From assembly GCA_036337035.1 (NCBI GenBank), contig JAYZFC010000005.1, forward strand, positions 124,001-188,000: a stretch of 64,000 nt of DNA. The letters are read 5' to 3'. The DNA is from TMED78 sp036337035. GTDB taxonomy: Bacteria > Pseudomonadota > Gammaproteobacteria > Steroidobacterales > Rariloculaceae. The position numbers and the translations under genes were made by a program. Each line of letters starts with the position of its first letter. The stretch's first letter is position 1. Below, in pieces: positions 52,785 through 61,694 of the stretch. A model generated the notes under the pieces. It ran no database searches and was not told where the DNA came from. It was given only the letters and a program-made list of their open reading frames with translations.

Positions 52785-54151
52785 TTAGCTCCTTGTTGGC
52801 TATCTTCTATAATTATATTATGCTTTTCTAGTTTAATCCTTATTTGATCAGCTTCTGCATAAAAACCATCTTTTCTCATTTTATCTCTCTTTTTAAGAAG
52901 AATCTCTATTTCCTGATGGTTAATTTCAGTTGATTCTTTAGAGCTAGTAAACCACTTTTCTGGATTATTAGATAATAAGCCCAATAATTCTGCACCTGCT
53001 CTTAGCTTAGCTGCTTTTTTGAATCTATTTTCTTCATTTTTTTCAAGATTTAAATCCTTTGCCATAGAAAATAACTCTGCTAAAGCTAATGGTGTATTTA
53101 GATCGTCGTTTAGTGCACCTAAGATAGAATCAGGGAGCGCTTTCTCGCTCTTAACATGCTTTTCCTTGATACCAGCTGATCGAAGTGCTCCATATAGTTT
53201 ATCTAATTTTTTTTGCGAATCATCTAAAATATTAGAATTCCAATCAAGTGGTTGACGATAATGAGAAGAGAGTAATGCTAAACGAATCACTTCTCCAGGA
53301 AACTCTTTTAATAGATCATTTACAAGAAGTATGTTTCCTATTGACTTAGACATCTTTTCTTTATCAAAGCTTACTAAACCATTGTGCATCCAATATCTAC
53401 AGTGTGATTTATGTTTTAATGTACAAGAACTTTGAGCCAACTCATTCTCATGATGAGGAAAAATTAAATCTTGGCCGCCTCCATGAATATCAATGATTTC
53501 ACCTAGATGAGCTTCAGCCATTACCGAACACTCTATATGCCAACCAGGCCTTCCTCTACCCCAATTACTATCCCACCCAACTTCTTCCGACTTAGATGGT
53601 TTCCATAAAATAAAATCTGCTGGATCTTTCTTATATGGAGCAACTTCAACTCTCGCTCCTGCTAAAAGCTGATCTTTATTTCTCCCTGATAAAATTCCAT
53701 AATCATGAAAGCTTGATACATCGAAAATAACATGCGATTCGGCTTCATAAGCATAGCCTTTTTGAATGAGCTTTTTAATAAATAAAATAATATCATCTAT
53801 ATGCTCAGTAACTTTAGGTTCTAAATCTGGCTCTAAAACACCTAATTTTGCCATATCATTATGATACGCATCTAGGTACTTTAAGGTTAGTTCTGAAATT
53901 TCTATATTCTGCGACTTGGCAGCTGCATTTATTTTGTCATCTACATCAGTAACATTACGCACATATCTAAGATCATAGGAAGTCCTTAATAGCCGCGCTA
54001 AGACATCAAATACTACTGCTGGGCGAGCATTACCAATATGGGCAAAATTATAAACCGTAGGGCCACACACATACATTCTAACCTTGCCTGGAGTAATTGG
54101 CTCAAATAGTTCCCGAGATCCTGTTAATGTATTATGAATATATAGTGACAC
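52766..54151 (-). CDS. cysS: Cysteinyl-tRNA synthetase
   Basis: Class I aminoacyl-tRNA synthetase. The GTG start yields MSLYIHNTL. The zinc ligand Cys29 is in YVCGPTVYN, the HIGH-type motif is FAHIGNARP at 37-45, the second zinc site is in WHIECSVMAEAHLG, and KMSKSIGN is near residue 266. At 461 residues it equals E. coli. It is divergent from hisI, 48 bases apart. Confidence 0.97.
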   Translation of the reverse strand: MSLYIHNTLTGSRELFEPITPGKVRMYVCGPTVYNFAHIGNARPAVVFDVLARLLRTSYDLRYVRNVTDVDDKINAAAKSQNIEISELTLKYLDAYHNDMAKLGVLEPDLEPKVTEHIDDIILFIKKLIQKGYAYEAESHVIFDVSSFHDYGILSGRNKDQLLAGARVEVAPYKKDPADFILWKPSKSEEVGWDSNWGRGRPGWHIECSVMAEAHLGEIIDIHGGGQDLIFPHHENELAQSSCTLKHKSHCRYWMHNGLVSFDKEKMSKSIGNILLVNDLLKEFPGEVIRLALLSSHYRQPLDWNSNILDDSQKKLDKLYGALRSAGIKEKHVKSEKALPDSILGALNDDLNTPLALAELFSMAKDLNLEKNEENRFKKAAKLRAGAELLGLLSNNPEKWFTSSKESTEINHQEIEILLKKRDKMRKDGFYAEADQIRIKLEKHNIIIEDSQQGAKWRRKR

Positions 54152-54199
54152 CAGATCAATGTAATCTTAAAATCTTATAATTATATAATAACAGGGTTT

Positions 54200-54679
54200 T
54201 TGAAAAATATGACAAATAAATTTAATGAAAGAATAAGCATTGAACAAGTTGAAGAGGGTAATGAACTTGCTCCTAAATTTGATAGTAATGGTCTAATTCC
54301 AGTTGTTACAACTGATTATGATTCTGGAGAAATGTTAATGCAAGGCTATATGAATGATGAAGCCTTAATTTTAACTATAAAAACAAAAGAAGCTCATTAT
54401 TTTAGTAGAAGTAGAAAAAAAATATGGCATAAAGGATCAACTAGTGGGTTTATCCAATCTGTTAAAGAGCTACTAATTGATGATGACCAAGACTGTTTGT
54501 GGTTAAAAGTAAAAGTCTCAGGTGGAGCAAGTTGTCATGTTGGTTATAGATCATGTTTTTATAGAAAAATTGAACTAGGTAATTCAGGAGAAAAAAGGCC
54601 TCTTCTGTTTACTGAAAAAGAAAAAGTTTTTGATCCTAATAAAGTATATGGAGATGCCCCCAATCCAACTAAACTATAG
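54200..54679 (+). CDS. hisI: Phosphoribosyl-AMP cyclohydrolase, stand-alone
   Basis: Opens the adenine ring of PR-AMP in histidine synthesis. Core motifs are AHYFSRSRKKIWHKGSTSG near 70-90 and SCHVGYRSCFYR near 115-126, holding the two late zinc cysteines. It is a separate protein, not fused with HisE as in E. coli. The usual DCDxD metal motif reads DDDQD, so the first zinc Cys is replaced. It lies outside any his operon between minus-strand genes. TTG 54200 has AGGG upstream; the ATG at 54209 is the alternative start. Confidence 0.88.
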   Translation: MKNMTNKFNERISIEQVEEGNELAPKFDSNGLIPVVTTDYDSGEMLMQGYMNDEALILTIKTKEAHYFSRSRKKIWHKGSTSGFIQSVKELLIDDDQDCLWLKVKVSGGASCHVGYRSCFYRKIELGNSGEKRPLLFTEKEKVFDPNKVYGDAPNPTKL

Positions 54680-54690
54680 ATAAAAATAAT

Positions 54691-55230
54691 TTAATTTTTT
54701 TGCTGTTCAGAAATATCATTCGATTTAATACTTAGAAAAACCCTTCTATAAATTCTGCTAGCAAGATCCTCACTTAATTTATTTAATATATTTTCTCTTT
54801 CTATATCCTTACCTAAAATAAATCTCTCATCAAATGTATAACTATCACTTACAAAAATTGTTTCAGGGTCAACTATCACTCTATCTCCAATACTGTATGA
54901 ATAAGTAATAGAATAAAATAACTCAAACTCTCTAGGTATATTTGTTGCAGATACTGACAGCATTCTTTGACCTGAAGAATCCTCAATAATGGTCAAAACA
55001 GCTTCTGAAAAACTAGGAGCACTATCAACGAAAATAGAATTCAAACTAAAAATTTCTTTTAAGTCGCTATATAAAATTGTATTAGCATTATTAGTTTGAA
55101 TAAATGTAGAAAAATTTATTTTTTCCTCAGAATGCACCCCCTCAACCTTAAAGCCACAACTGACAATAAAATAAGAAATAACTATTAAAAAAATCATAAA
55201 AAGTAAATTTTTTTTCGATATCAATAACAA
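54691..55230 (-). CDS. lptE: LPS-assembly lipoprotein LptE
   Basis: Plugs and supports LptD in the outer membrane. Signal peptide MIFLIVISYFIVSC ends in a lipobox with Cys lipidation, followed by GFKVEG, the family start. The rest is poorly conserved but has the right size (about 180 residues) and the late DERFILGKDIERENILNKL helix. I chose TTG 55230, which follows AGGAG at proper spacing, over a TTG at 55254. It sits between hisI and the inverted leuS, and its genetic partner holA is further down the same strand. Confidence 0.82.
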   Translation of the reverse strand: MLLISKKNLLFMIFLIVISYFIVSCGFKVEGVHSEEKINFSTFIQTNNANTILYSDLKEIFSLNSIFVDSAPSFSEAVLTIIEDSSGQRMLSVSATNIPREFELFYSITYSYSIGDRVIVDPETIFVSDSYTFDERFILGKDIERENILNKLSEDLASRIYRRVFLSIKSNDISEQQKN

Positions 55231-55305
55231 AATGTCTTCTCCTAAACAGCACAAGAATCTATACTATCTATAAACTTCAATTAATCAACTTGCATAATTA
55301 TAAAC

Positions 55306-57915
55306 ATGTCTGTATACCCTTTTAAAGCTATAGAATCTAAATGGCAGAAGAGCTGGGAAGAAAAAAAGACCTTTCGTGTTCCTGCTGAAATAGATGAAAA
55401 AAAACCAAAATTCTACGCCCTAGATATGTTTCCTTATCCTAGTGGTGAAGGTTTGCATGTAGGCCACCCAGAAGGATATACAGCTTCTGATATTGTTGCT
55501 AGATATAAAAGAATGAAAGGATTCAATGTTCTTCACCCAATAGGTTGGGATGCTTTTGGATTGCCAGCAGAACAATATGCTATAAAAACAGGAACTCACC
55601 CTAAAGAAACTACAGAAAAAAATATCAGTAATTTCCGCAAGCAGCTAAAATCTTTAGGTTTTTCCTATGATTGGGACAGAGAGATAAATACTACTGATTC
55701 ATCCTATTACAAATGGACTCAATGGATATTTAAACTGCTTTTTGAGCGCGGATTAGCTTACCAACAAGAATTGCCAGTATGGTGGTGTGAGGAGTTAGGT
55801 ACAACACTTGCGAATGAAGAGGTTATAAATGGATTTTCTGAAATAGGAAACTTTCAATGCACCAAAAAACCTATCAAACAATGGGTTCTTAAAATTACTG
55901 ATTACGCAGAAAAGCTATTAGAAGGTTTAGATAGCCTAGACTGGCCAGAAAGTACAAAAGAAATGCAAAGAAATTGGATTGGCAAAAGTGAGGGAGCAGA
56001 AATTTCTTTCCGAACAGTTAAGTTAAGTCATAACTTTTCTATAAATGTATTTACAACTAGACCAGACACTTTATTTGGTGCTACTTATTTAGTTATGGCA
56101 CCAGAACATAAATTAGTAAAAAAACTCATAACTGATACTCAAAAAAAAGAAGTAGTTAGATACATTGATCAATCAACAAGAAAGAGTGATCTAGAAAGAA
56201 CTGATCTTCAAAAAACAAAAACAGGTGTATTTACAGGAAGCTATGCTATAAATCCTGTAAATAAAAAAGAGATTCCTATTTGGGTAGCAGATTATGTACT
56301 TGCTCAATACGGGACAGGAGCCATAATGGCAGTTCCAGGAGAGGATGATAGAGATTGGGAATTTGCAGAAAAATATAGCTTACCGATTATTAGAACAGTT
56401 AAAGTACCAGATAACTTCTCAGGCAATGCTTATACTGGTGATGGAGAATCAATCAATAGTGGTTTTCTAAATGGTTTAATGATTAAAGAAGCAAAGAAAA
56501 AAATAGTTCATTGGCTAGAAGAAAATAATTTAGGTAAAGGAAAAATAAATTATAAAATTAGAGACTGGATATTCTCTAGACAAAGATACTGGGGGGAGCC
56601 CTTTCCAATTATTTATTCAAATGGAGAAGCCAAAATATTACCTGAAGAATCTTTGCCTATTGAGCTACCTGAGATAAAGGATTTTAGGCCAAGCGGGTCT
56701 CCTGAAGGCCCTCTAGTAAAAGCAAAAGAATGGGTTGAGACTAAAGATCCAAGAACAAGAGAAAAGGCTCAAAGAGAAACAAACACCATGCCTCAATGGG
56801 CAGGTTCTTGTTGGTACTTCCTAAGATATATAGATCCAAATAATAAATCTTTATTGGTAGACCCAAAAGCTGAAAATTACTGGATGCCAGTTGATCTATA
56901 TATTGGAGGGTCAGAACATGCTGTACTTCATTTGCTATATGCTCGTTTCTGGCATAGAGTTTTATATGATGCAAAAATTGTATCAACACCAGAGCCCTTT
57001 CAAAAATTAATTCATCAAGGAATGATATTAGGAGAACTCGAATTTAGGTTATATAAAAATGAAAAGGGATGTCCAGTATCTTTTAAATTTGTAGAGCTTA
57101 ATAAGGATATTCGTAATGGTGATACATTATCAAGTGATAAAATATCCCCTGATAAGATTACCAAAAAAGATGAGTCTTTTTTCCTGAAAGAAAATCATGA
57201 AATCATGGTTGAGTCTAAAAGCTATAAAATGAGCAAAAGTAGAGGCAATGTTATAAATCCTGATGATATTATTTCTAAGTATGGAGCAGATTCATTTAGA
57301 TTATATGAAATGTTTATGGGGCCTCTAGAACAAGTAAAGCCATGGAATAATAGTGGCGTTGAAGGCACATATAGATTTTTGAACAAAATATGGAGATTAT
57401 TTATAAAGAATGGAAAGGTGTCTCCATCTATTAAAAAAATAGATCCTGATAAATTACAACTACAATCACTTCATATCACAATTAATAAAGTTACTAATGA
57501 TATAGAAAACTTTAAGTTCAATACAGCTATATCTTCCCTTATGGAATTCATTAATGGTGCTCAAAAGTGGGAAAATATTCCTTTAGATATAGCGAGACAG
57601 TTTATACTTTTATTGTCTCCATTTGCACCACATATTTCTGAAGAAATATGGGAAATTCTTGGTAAAAAAAATGTACTTGCCTTCGAAAAATGGCCTGGAT
57701 TTGATAAAAATCTTCTAATTAAAAATAATATTAATATAGCTATCCAAATAAATGGAAAGTTAAGAGCTAACATTGAAGTAAAAAGAGAATATTCAGAAAA
57801 AGAAATTATAGAAACAGCTAAAAAGAAAAGTAATATAAAAATCCATCTAAAAAACAAAAATATTGTAAAAGTAATCTATGTACCAGGCCGAATATTAAAT
57901 TTTGTAGCAAAATAA
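55306..57915 (+). CDS. leuS: Leucyl-tRNA synthetase, non-gammaproteobacterial type
   Basis: Class I synthetase of 869 residues. HVGH at 51-54 lies in PYPSGEGLHVGHPEGYTASD, the CP1 editing domain follows from about 220 to 410 (VFTTRPDTLFGATY), and KMSKS is at 641-645. The motif wording (GLHVGHPEGYT, GTHPKETTEKNI, FSYDWDREINTTD, RLYEMFMGPLE) resembles Chlamydiae, Bacteroidetes, PVC and Firmicutes LeuRS, not E. coli (RLHMGHVRNYT). It is inverted relative to lptE and lnt, and its 3' end overlaps lnt by 40 bases. Likely acquired and replacing the native gene. Confidence 0.95.
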   Translation: MSVYPFKAIESKWQKSWEEKKTFRVPAEIDEKKPKFYALDMFPYPSGEGLHVGHPEGYTASDIVARYKRMKGFNVLHPIGWDAFGLPAEQYAIKTGTHPKETTEKNISNFRKQLKSLGFSYDWDREINTTDSSYYKWTQWIFKLLFERGLAYQQELPVWWCEELGTTLANEEVINGFSEIGNFQCTKKPIKQWVLKITDYAEKLLEGLDSLDWPESTKEMQRNWIGKSEGAEISFRTVKLSHNFSINVFTTRPDTLFGATYLVMAPEHKLVKKLITDTQKKEVVRYIDQSTRKSDLERTDLQKTKTGVFTGSYAINPVNKKEIPIWVADYVLAQYGTGAIMAVPGEDDRDWEFAEKYSLPIIRTVKVPDNFSGNAYTGDGESINSGFLNGLMIKEAKKKIVHWLEENNLGKGKINYKIRDWIFSRQRYWGEPFPIIYSNGEAKILPEESLPIELPEIKDFRPSGSPEGPLVKAKEWVETKDPRTREKAQRETNTMPQWAGSCWYFLRYIDPNNKSLLVDPKAENYWMPVDLYIGGSEHAVLHLLYARFWHRVLYDAKIVSTPEPFQKLIHQGMILGELEFRLYKNEKGCPVSFKFVELNKDIRNGDTLSSDKISPDKITKKDESFFLKENHEIMVESKSYKMSKSRGNVINPDDIISKYGADSFRLYEMFMGPLEQVKPWNNSGVEGTYRFLNKIWRLFIKNGKVSPSIKKIDPDKLQLQSLHITINKVTNDIENFKFNTAISSLMEFINGAQKWENIPLDIARQFILLLSPFAPHISEEIWEILGKKNVLAFEKWPGFDKNLLIKNNINIAIQINGKLRANIEVKREYSEKEIIETAKKKSNIKIHLKNKNIVKVIYVPGRILNFVAK

Positions 57916-59381
57916 AAAAATAATAGAATCATAGAACTACATAACACTATCAATTTATTTCCTAAAAGTGTAAAAAGAGTGCTTCCTTCAAACCCAGAAA
58001 ACTCTCCTTTAACTATATAAGGCTCAAACTCAGGTGAAGAGCTTATTATTTTACCTTTTTCATTAATTATTGCAGAAATACCAGTATTAGCAGATCTCAA
58101 AATAAATCGGCCAACTTCTGCAGCCCTAACTCTTGAAATTTGAAGATGCTGGTGAGGAGCTATTGAATTACCAAACCACGCGTCGTTTGTTATATTTATC
58201 AAGAAAGTAGATTCAGGAAAGTGTCGTAATTGCTCTGCTCCAAAAACATCTTCATAGCAAATACTCACCCCTACTTGCTCATCATAAAAATATATAGGGT
58301 CTTGTTGAAGAGGTCCTTGAGCTAATTCACTATAAGGGAGGTTTAGCAGCTTTACCCATTTCTTTGCAAAATTTGGAAGGGGTAAGTATTCACCAAATGG
58401 AACAATATGTCTTTTTGCATAAAAGGTATCTTCATTATCTAAAGAAACTAACGAATTAAAATAATTATTATCTTTATAATTTTTCTTAAGGATGCCAAGC
58501 ATAATTTTACTATTATTTTCCTCCGACCAATACTTTAATTCATTAAGATAATTACTTGCCTGTTCATAAGGTATAGGTATAGCGACTTCTGGCAACAACA
58601 CTAAAGAACTTCCCTTAGTTTGATGAATAAGTTCTCTATATAAATTAAGCGTAGGTATTATATAATCCTCTCTCCACTTAAGATCTTGTGAAATAGCGCC
58701 TTGAATAATTGAAACAGAGTAAACTTTATTATTTTCTTTAGTCCATTGAAATCCTTCTAATAAAAAAGCTATTGTCCAAATAGAAATAAGAGTAATAGCA
58801 GATATAAACTTCTGTCTATTTGCTCCTATTATTATAGTTGCCAGACAACCAGATATTATGAGTATAAAAAAACTCATAAAATGAAGGCCTCCGACTGGAG
58901 CTAAATTGATTAACCAGGAATTAGCTTGGCTATAGCCAACTGATAACCAACCAAAGCCTGAAAATAACCAGCTTCTTATCCACTCAACTAAAGTCCAAGT
59001 AGATGGAATTATAAATATGAAAAGATTGAAATAACTAACTTTAAAAAAACTAGTGGAGAGCCAACCTATAATACCTATATATGAAGATAAATAACTAATT
59101 AGAAGAAATAGTAGAAAAATACTAAGAAACTCATTAACTCCTCCAAAGCTATGAATGCTAATATAGATCCAATACAAGCCAATAGAAAAACTAGCAAAAC
59201 CGAAAACAAATCCTAGCTTGAAAGATTCTGTAGATGAACATTTTTTCCATAATAAAAATAGAGCTGATAGGCTGATTGGCGCCATCCAGAAAAAATTAAA
59301 TGGAGCAAATGAAAAAGGGAGGGCTGATCCGGCAATTGCTGCTATAATATATTTATATTTATAATATAAAGAAGCCTTCAT
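57876..59381 (-). CDS. lnt: Apolipoprotein N-acyltransferase
   Basis: Adds the third acyl chain to lipoproteins in the inner membrane. About six membrane segments in the first 210 residues, then a nitrilase-like domain with the catalytic Glu in LLPEVAIPIPYE, the Lys region near KKNYKDN / HIVPFGEYLPLP, and the Cys in GVSICYEDVFG. DAWFGNSIAPHQHLQ and RSANTGISAII follow. At 501 residues it is normal. Its last 12 codons are read from the strand opposite the leuS 3' end. Partner of lgt and lolB in this window. Confidence 0.96.
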   Translation of the reverse strand: MKASLYYKYKYIIAAIAGSALPFSFAPFNFFWMAPISLSALFLLWKKCSSTESFKLGFVFGFASFSIGLYWIYISIHSFGGVNEFLSIFLLFLLISYLSSYIGIIGWLSTSFFKVSYFNLFIFIIPSTWTLVEWIRSWLFSGFGWLSVGYSQANSWLINLAPVGGLHFMSFFILIISGCLATIIIGANRQKFISAITLISIWTIAFLLEGFQWTKENNKVYSVSIIQGAISQDLKWREDYIIPTLNLYRELIHQTKGSSLVLLPEVAIPIPYEQASNYLNELKYWSEENNSKIMLGILKKNYKDNNYFNSLVSLDNEDTFYAKRHIVPFGEYLPLPNFAKKWVKLLNLPYSELAQGPLQQDPIYFYDEQVGVSICYEDVFGAEQLRHFPESTFLINITNDAWFGNSIAPHQHLQISRVRAAEVGRFILRSANTGISAIINEKGKIISSSPEFEPYIVKGEFSGFEGSTLFTLLGNKLIVLCSSMILLFFYFATKFNIRPGT

Positions 59382-59396
59382 TTTTTATTAAGTTAT

Positions 59397-60230
59397 TTAT
59401 TTTTTATGTAAACTAACTTCTAATATTGATACTCTTCTTTTGTCAGATTTAATAACCTTAAACTTAAAATCTCTATAATTAATAAGCTCTCCTACATTAG
59501 GCAATCGACCTAAGTTATTAACTATCAAACCACCAACCGTATCATAATCCTCTTCCTCTAACGAGGATTTAAAATAATCATTAAAGTCTTCTATACGAGT
59601 AAGCGCTTTCACTATATAGCTTCCATTGCCGTTATCAAAAATATTTTCGCCTTCCTTAGAATCATATTCATCATCAATATCTCCAACTATTTGCTCTAGA
59701 ACATCTTCAATAGTAGCTAGCCCCGCTACTCCGCCATACTCATCAACAACAATTGCCATATGGTTGCGGCTTTCTCTAAATTGAGATAAAAGGGTATCTA
59801 ACCTTTTACTTTCAGGAATAAATATAGCTGGCCTTAACAAATCACTAATATTAATATTTTTTTGATCATTATTTTTTTTGAAATTCTTAAGAATATCCTT
59901 GGCAAGAAAAATACCAACTATTTCGTCTCTATCTTCGCCAATTACGGGAAACCTAGAGTGTCCTGAATCTATAATCTTGTCTAATAGGTTTTTAGGCTCA
60001 TCATCTAACTCTAGAACTACCATATGTGACCTAGGAATCATAATATCTCCAACATGCTTCTCTGACACTTGAAGAACACCCCTGATCATTGCATACTCAT
60101 CAATATCTAATAGATCTCTTTTTCTAGAATCATCAAGTAAAGCTATAATATCATTCTTACTTTGAATAGTTTTTCTAAACCAAGAAAATAATTTTTTCCT
60201 TAAATTAATGTTTTTAGAATTATTAAGCAT
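59397..60230 (-). CDS. corC: CorC/YbeX-type CBS-domain protein
   Basis: Cytoplasmic protein with two CBS domains (MIPRSHMVVLELDDE at about residue 61 onward, then ISDLLRPAIFIPESKRLDTLL) and a C-terminal transporter-associated CorC_HlyC domain (VVDEYGGVAGLATIEDVLEQIVGDI and DTVGGLIVNNLGRLP, each read in pieces). It has been linked to magnesium/cobalt efflux in Salmonella, and to ribosome-associated functions through its operon. Order miaB-ybeZ-ybeY-corC-lnt is conserved. 277 residues against 292 in E. coli. Confidence 0.93.
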   Translation of the reverse strand: MLNNSKNINLRKKLFSWFRKTIQSKNDIIALLDDSRKRDLLDIDEYAMIRGVLQVSEKHVGDIMIPRSHMVVLELDDEPKNLLDKIIDSGHSRFPVIGEDRDEIVGIFLAKDILKNFKKNNDQKNINISDLLRPAIFIPESKRLDTLLSQFRESRNHMAIVVDEYGGVAGLATIEDVLEQIVGDIDDEYDSKEGENIFDNGNGSYIVKALTRIEDFNDYFKSSLEEEDYDTVGGLIVNNLGRLPNVGELINYRDFKFKVIKSDKRRVSILEVSLHKK

Positions 60231-60247
60231 ATCTTTCCATAAAAAAA

Positions 60248-60712
60248 TTATAAATAAGGGTTTCTAAAACCTATTTTTTTTAAAACCTGTATCTCTAAGT
60301 TTTCCATTATATTTGCTTCTGATGAGTCCTCATGATTGTAACCAATTAAGTGCAAGATACCATGAATTAGAATATGGGCCCAATGAGATTCTAGTTCTTT
60401 TCCTTGGTCTAATGCTTCTTTCTCTAATAATGGAGCACAGACAACTAAATCTCCTAACGATAAAGGCTCATCTAGCTGTATATAAGGTAAATCACTAGAA
60501 GGAAATGCTAAAACATTTGTCGGCTTGTTAATACTTCTAAAGCGCATATTCATTTCTTTTGACTCTAATTCATCAACTATTCTGATAGTCACCGATTTAT
60601 TAAAACACTTATCAGAAATATGATTTGCCCAGAATCTTATCTTGCTCTCACTCGGGATATGGCTAGCTGAAGAATAGCTCTGTAATATAATCTGAAAATC
60701 TTTATTATCCAT
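60248..60712 (-). CDS. ybeY: Endoribonuclease YbeY
   Basis: Metal-dependent RNase in 16S rRNA maturation and ribosome quality control. The zinc-binding HGxLHLxGYxH motif is complete, with His117, His121 and His127 (HGILHLIGYNH). The NKPTNVLAFPSSD segment at about 62-74 is also typical. 154 residues, as in E. coli. It lies between ybeZ and corC. Confidence 0.96.
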   Translation of the reverse strand: MDNKDFQIILQSYSSASHIPSESKIRFWANHISDKCFNKSVTIRIVDELESKEMNMRFRSINKPTNVLAFPSSDLPYIQLDEPLSLGDLVVCAPLLEKEALDQGKELESHWAHILIHGILHLIGYNHEDSSEANIMENLEIQVLKKIGFRNPYL

Positions 60713-60727
60713 AAAAAAAAATAACTA

Positions 60728-61681
60728 CTATTTATTTTTCTGTCCTGAGTAAGCTTTTAAAATTTTTCTTACCAATGGATGTCTAACAACATCATTTTCA
60801 TTAAAATGAATCAATTCTACTTCTTCTATATTAGTCATAATTTCAATAGCATTCTTTAGGCCTGAGTCTTTACCAGGTGCTAGATCAATTTGCGTGATAT
60901 CACCAGTCACTACTGTTCTAGAGCCGTATCCCATTCTAGTTAAAAACATTTTCATCTGCTCTTTGGTAGTGTTCTGAGCTTCATCTAAAATTACATATGA
61001 TTCATTTAGCGTCCTACCTCTCATAAAAGCTAGCGGGGCAACTTCAATAACATTCTTATCAATTAAGCGCGAAGTATGCTCAAAGCCTAGCATCTCATAT
61101 AAAGCATCATAAATAGGTCTCAAATAAGGATCTATTTTTTGTGTCATATCACCCGGAAGAAATCCTAATTTTTCTCCTGCTTCAACAGCAGGCCTAACCA
61201 AAATAAGGCGTCTTACTAAATCTGATTCTAGTGCCTCCACTCCTGCTGCAACAGCTAGATAGGTCTTACCAGTACCAGCTGGACCAATACCAAAAACTAA
61301 ATCTTTCTCTCTCAGAGCAGAGCCATACAATCTCTGATTATGCCCCCTTAAATTAATATCTCTTCTTCTTGTGTGAAAAGTAATTTTTTCTTGTTGTATT
61401 CCATTCTCTTCATAATTCTTATTTTTATGCTCTTGTATTGCCATATGTACCTGCTCTATATCTAATACTTCTTTCTGGGATAAAATAAACAGAAATTCTA
61501 AAACTCTTTTTCCAATTATGGCACTTTTTTCATCACCAATAACCTGAAAATCATTACCTCTATATCTGATTTCTATATCAAGTTGTTTTTTTATTAAATC
61601 TAGATTTTTATCTAATTCACCACATAGATTTAACATATGCTGATGATTATGTAATTCTAAATTAAAAGAGATAGGCTTCAC
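60728..61681 (-). CDS. ybeZ: PhoH-like ATPase YbeZ
   Basis: P-loop ATPase that works with YbeY in rRNA processing. Walker A GIGPAGTGKT is at 131-140, Walker B ESYVILDEAQNTTKEQMKMF is near 227-246, and MGYGSRTVVTGDITQIDL follows. An N-terminal KH-like region (about 20-70) precedes it. At 317 residues it is normal, and 13 bases separate it from miaB upstream. Confidence 0.96.
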   Translation of the reverse strand: MKPISFNLELHNHQHMLNLCGELDKNLDLIKKQLDIEIRYRGNDFQVIGDEKSAIIGKRVLEFLFILSQKEVLDIEQVHMAIQEHKNKNYEENGIQQEKITFHTRRRDINLRGHNQRLYGSALREKDLVFGIGPAGTGKTYLAVAAGVEALESDLVRRLILVRPAVEAGEKLGFLPGDMTQKIDPYLRPIYDALYEMLGFEHTSRLIDKNVIEVAPLAFMRGRTLNESYVILDEAQNTTKEQMKMFLTRMGYGSRTVVTGDITQIDLAPGKDSGLKNAIEIMTNIEEVELIHFNENDVVRHPLVRKILKAYSGQKNK

Positions 61682-61694
61682 ATTTAAATATTAG

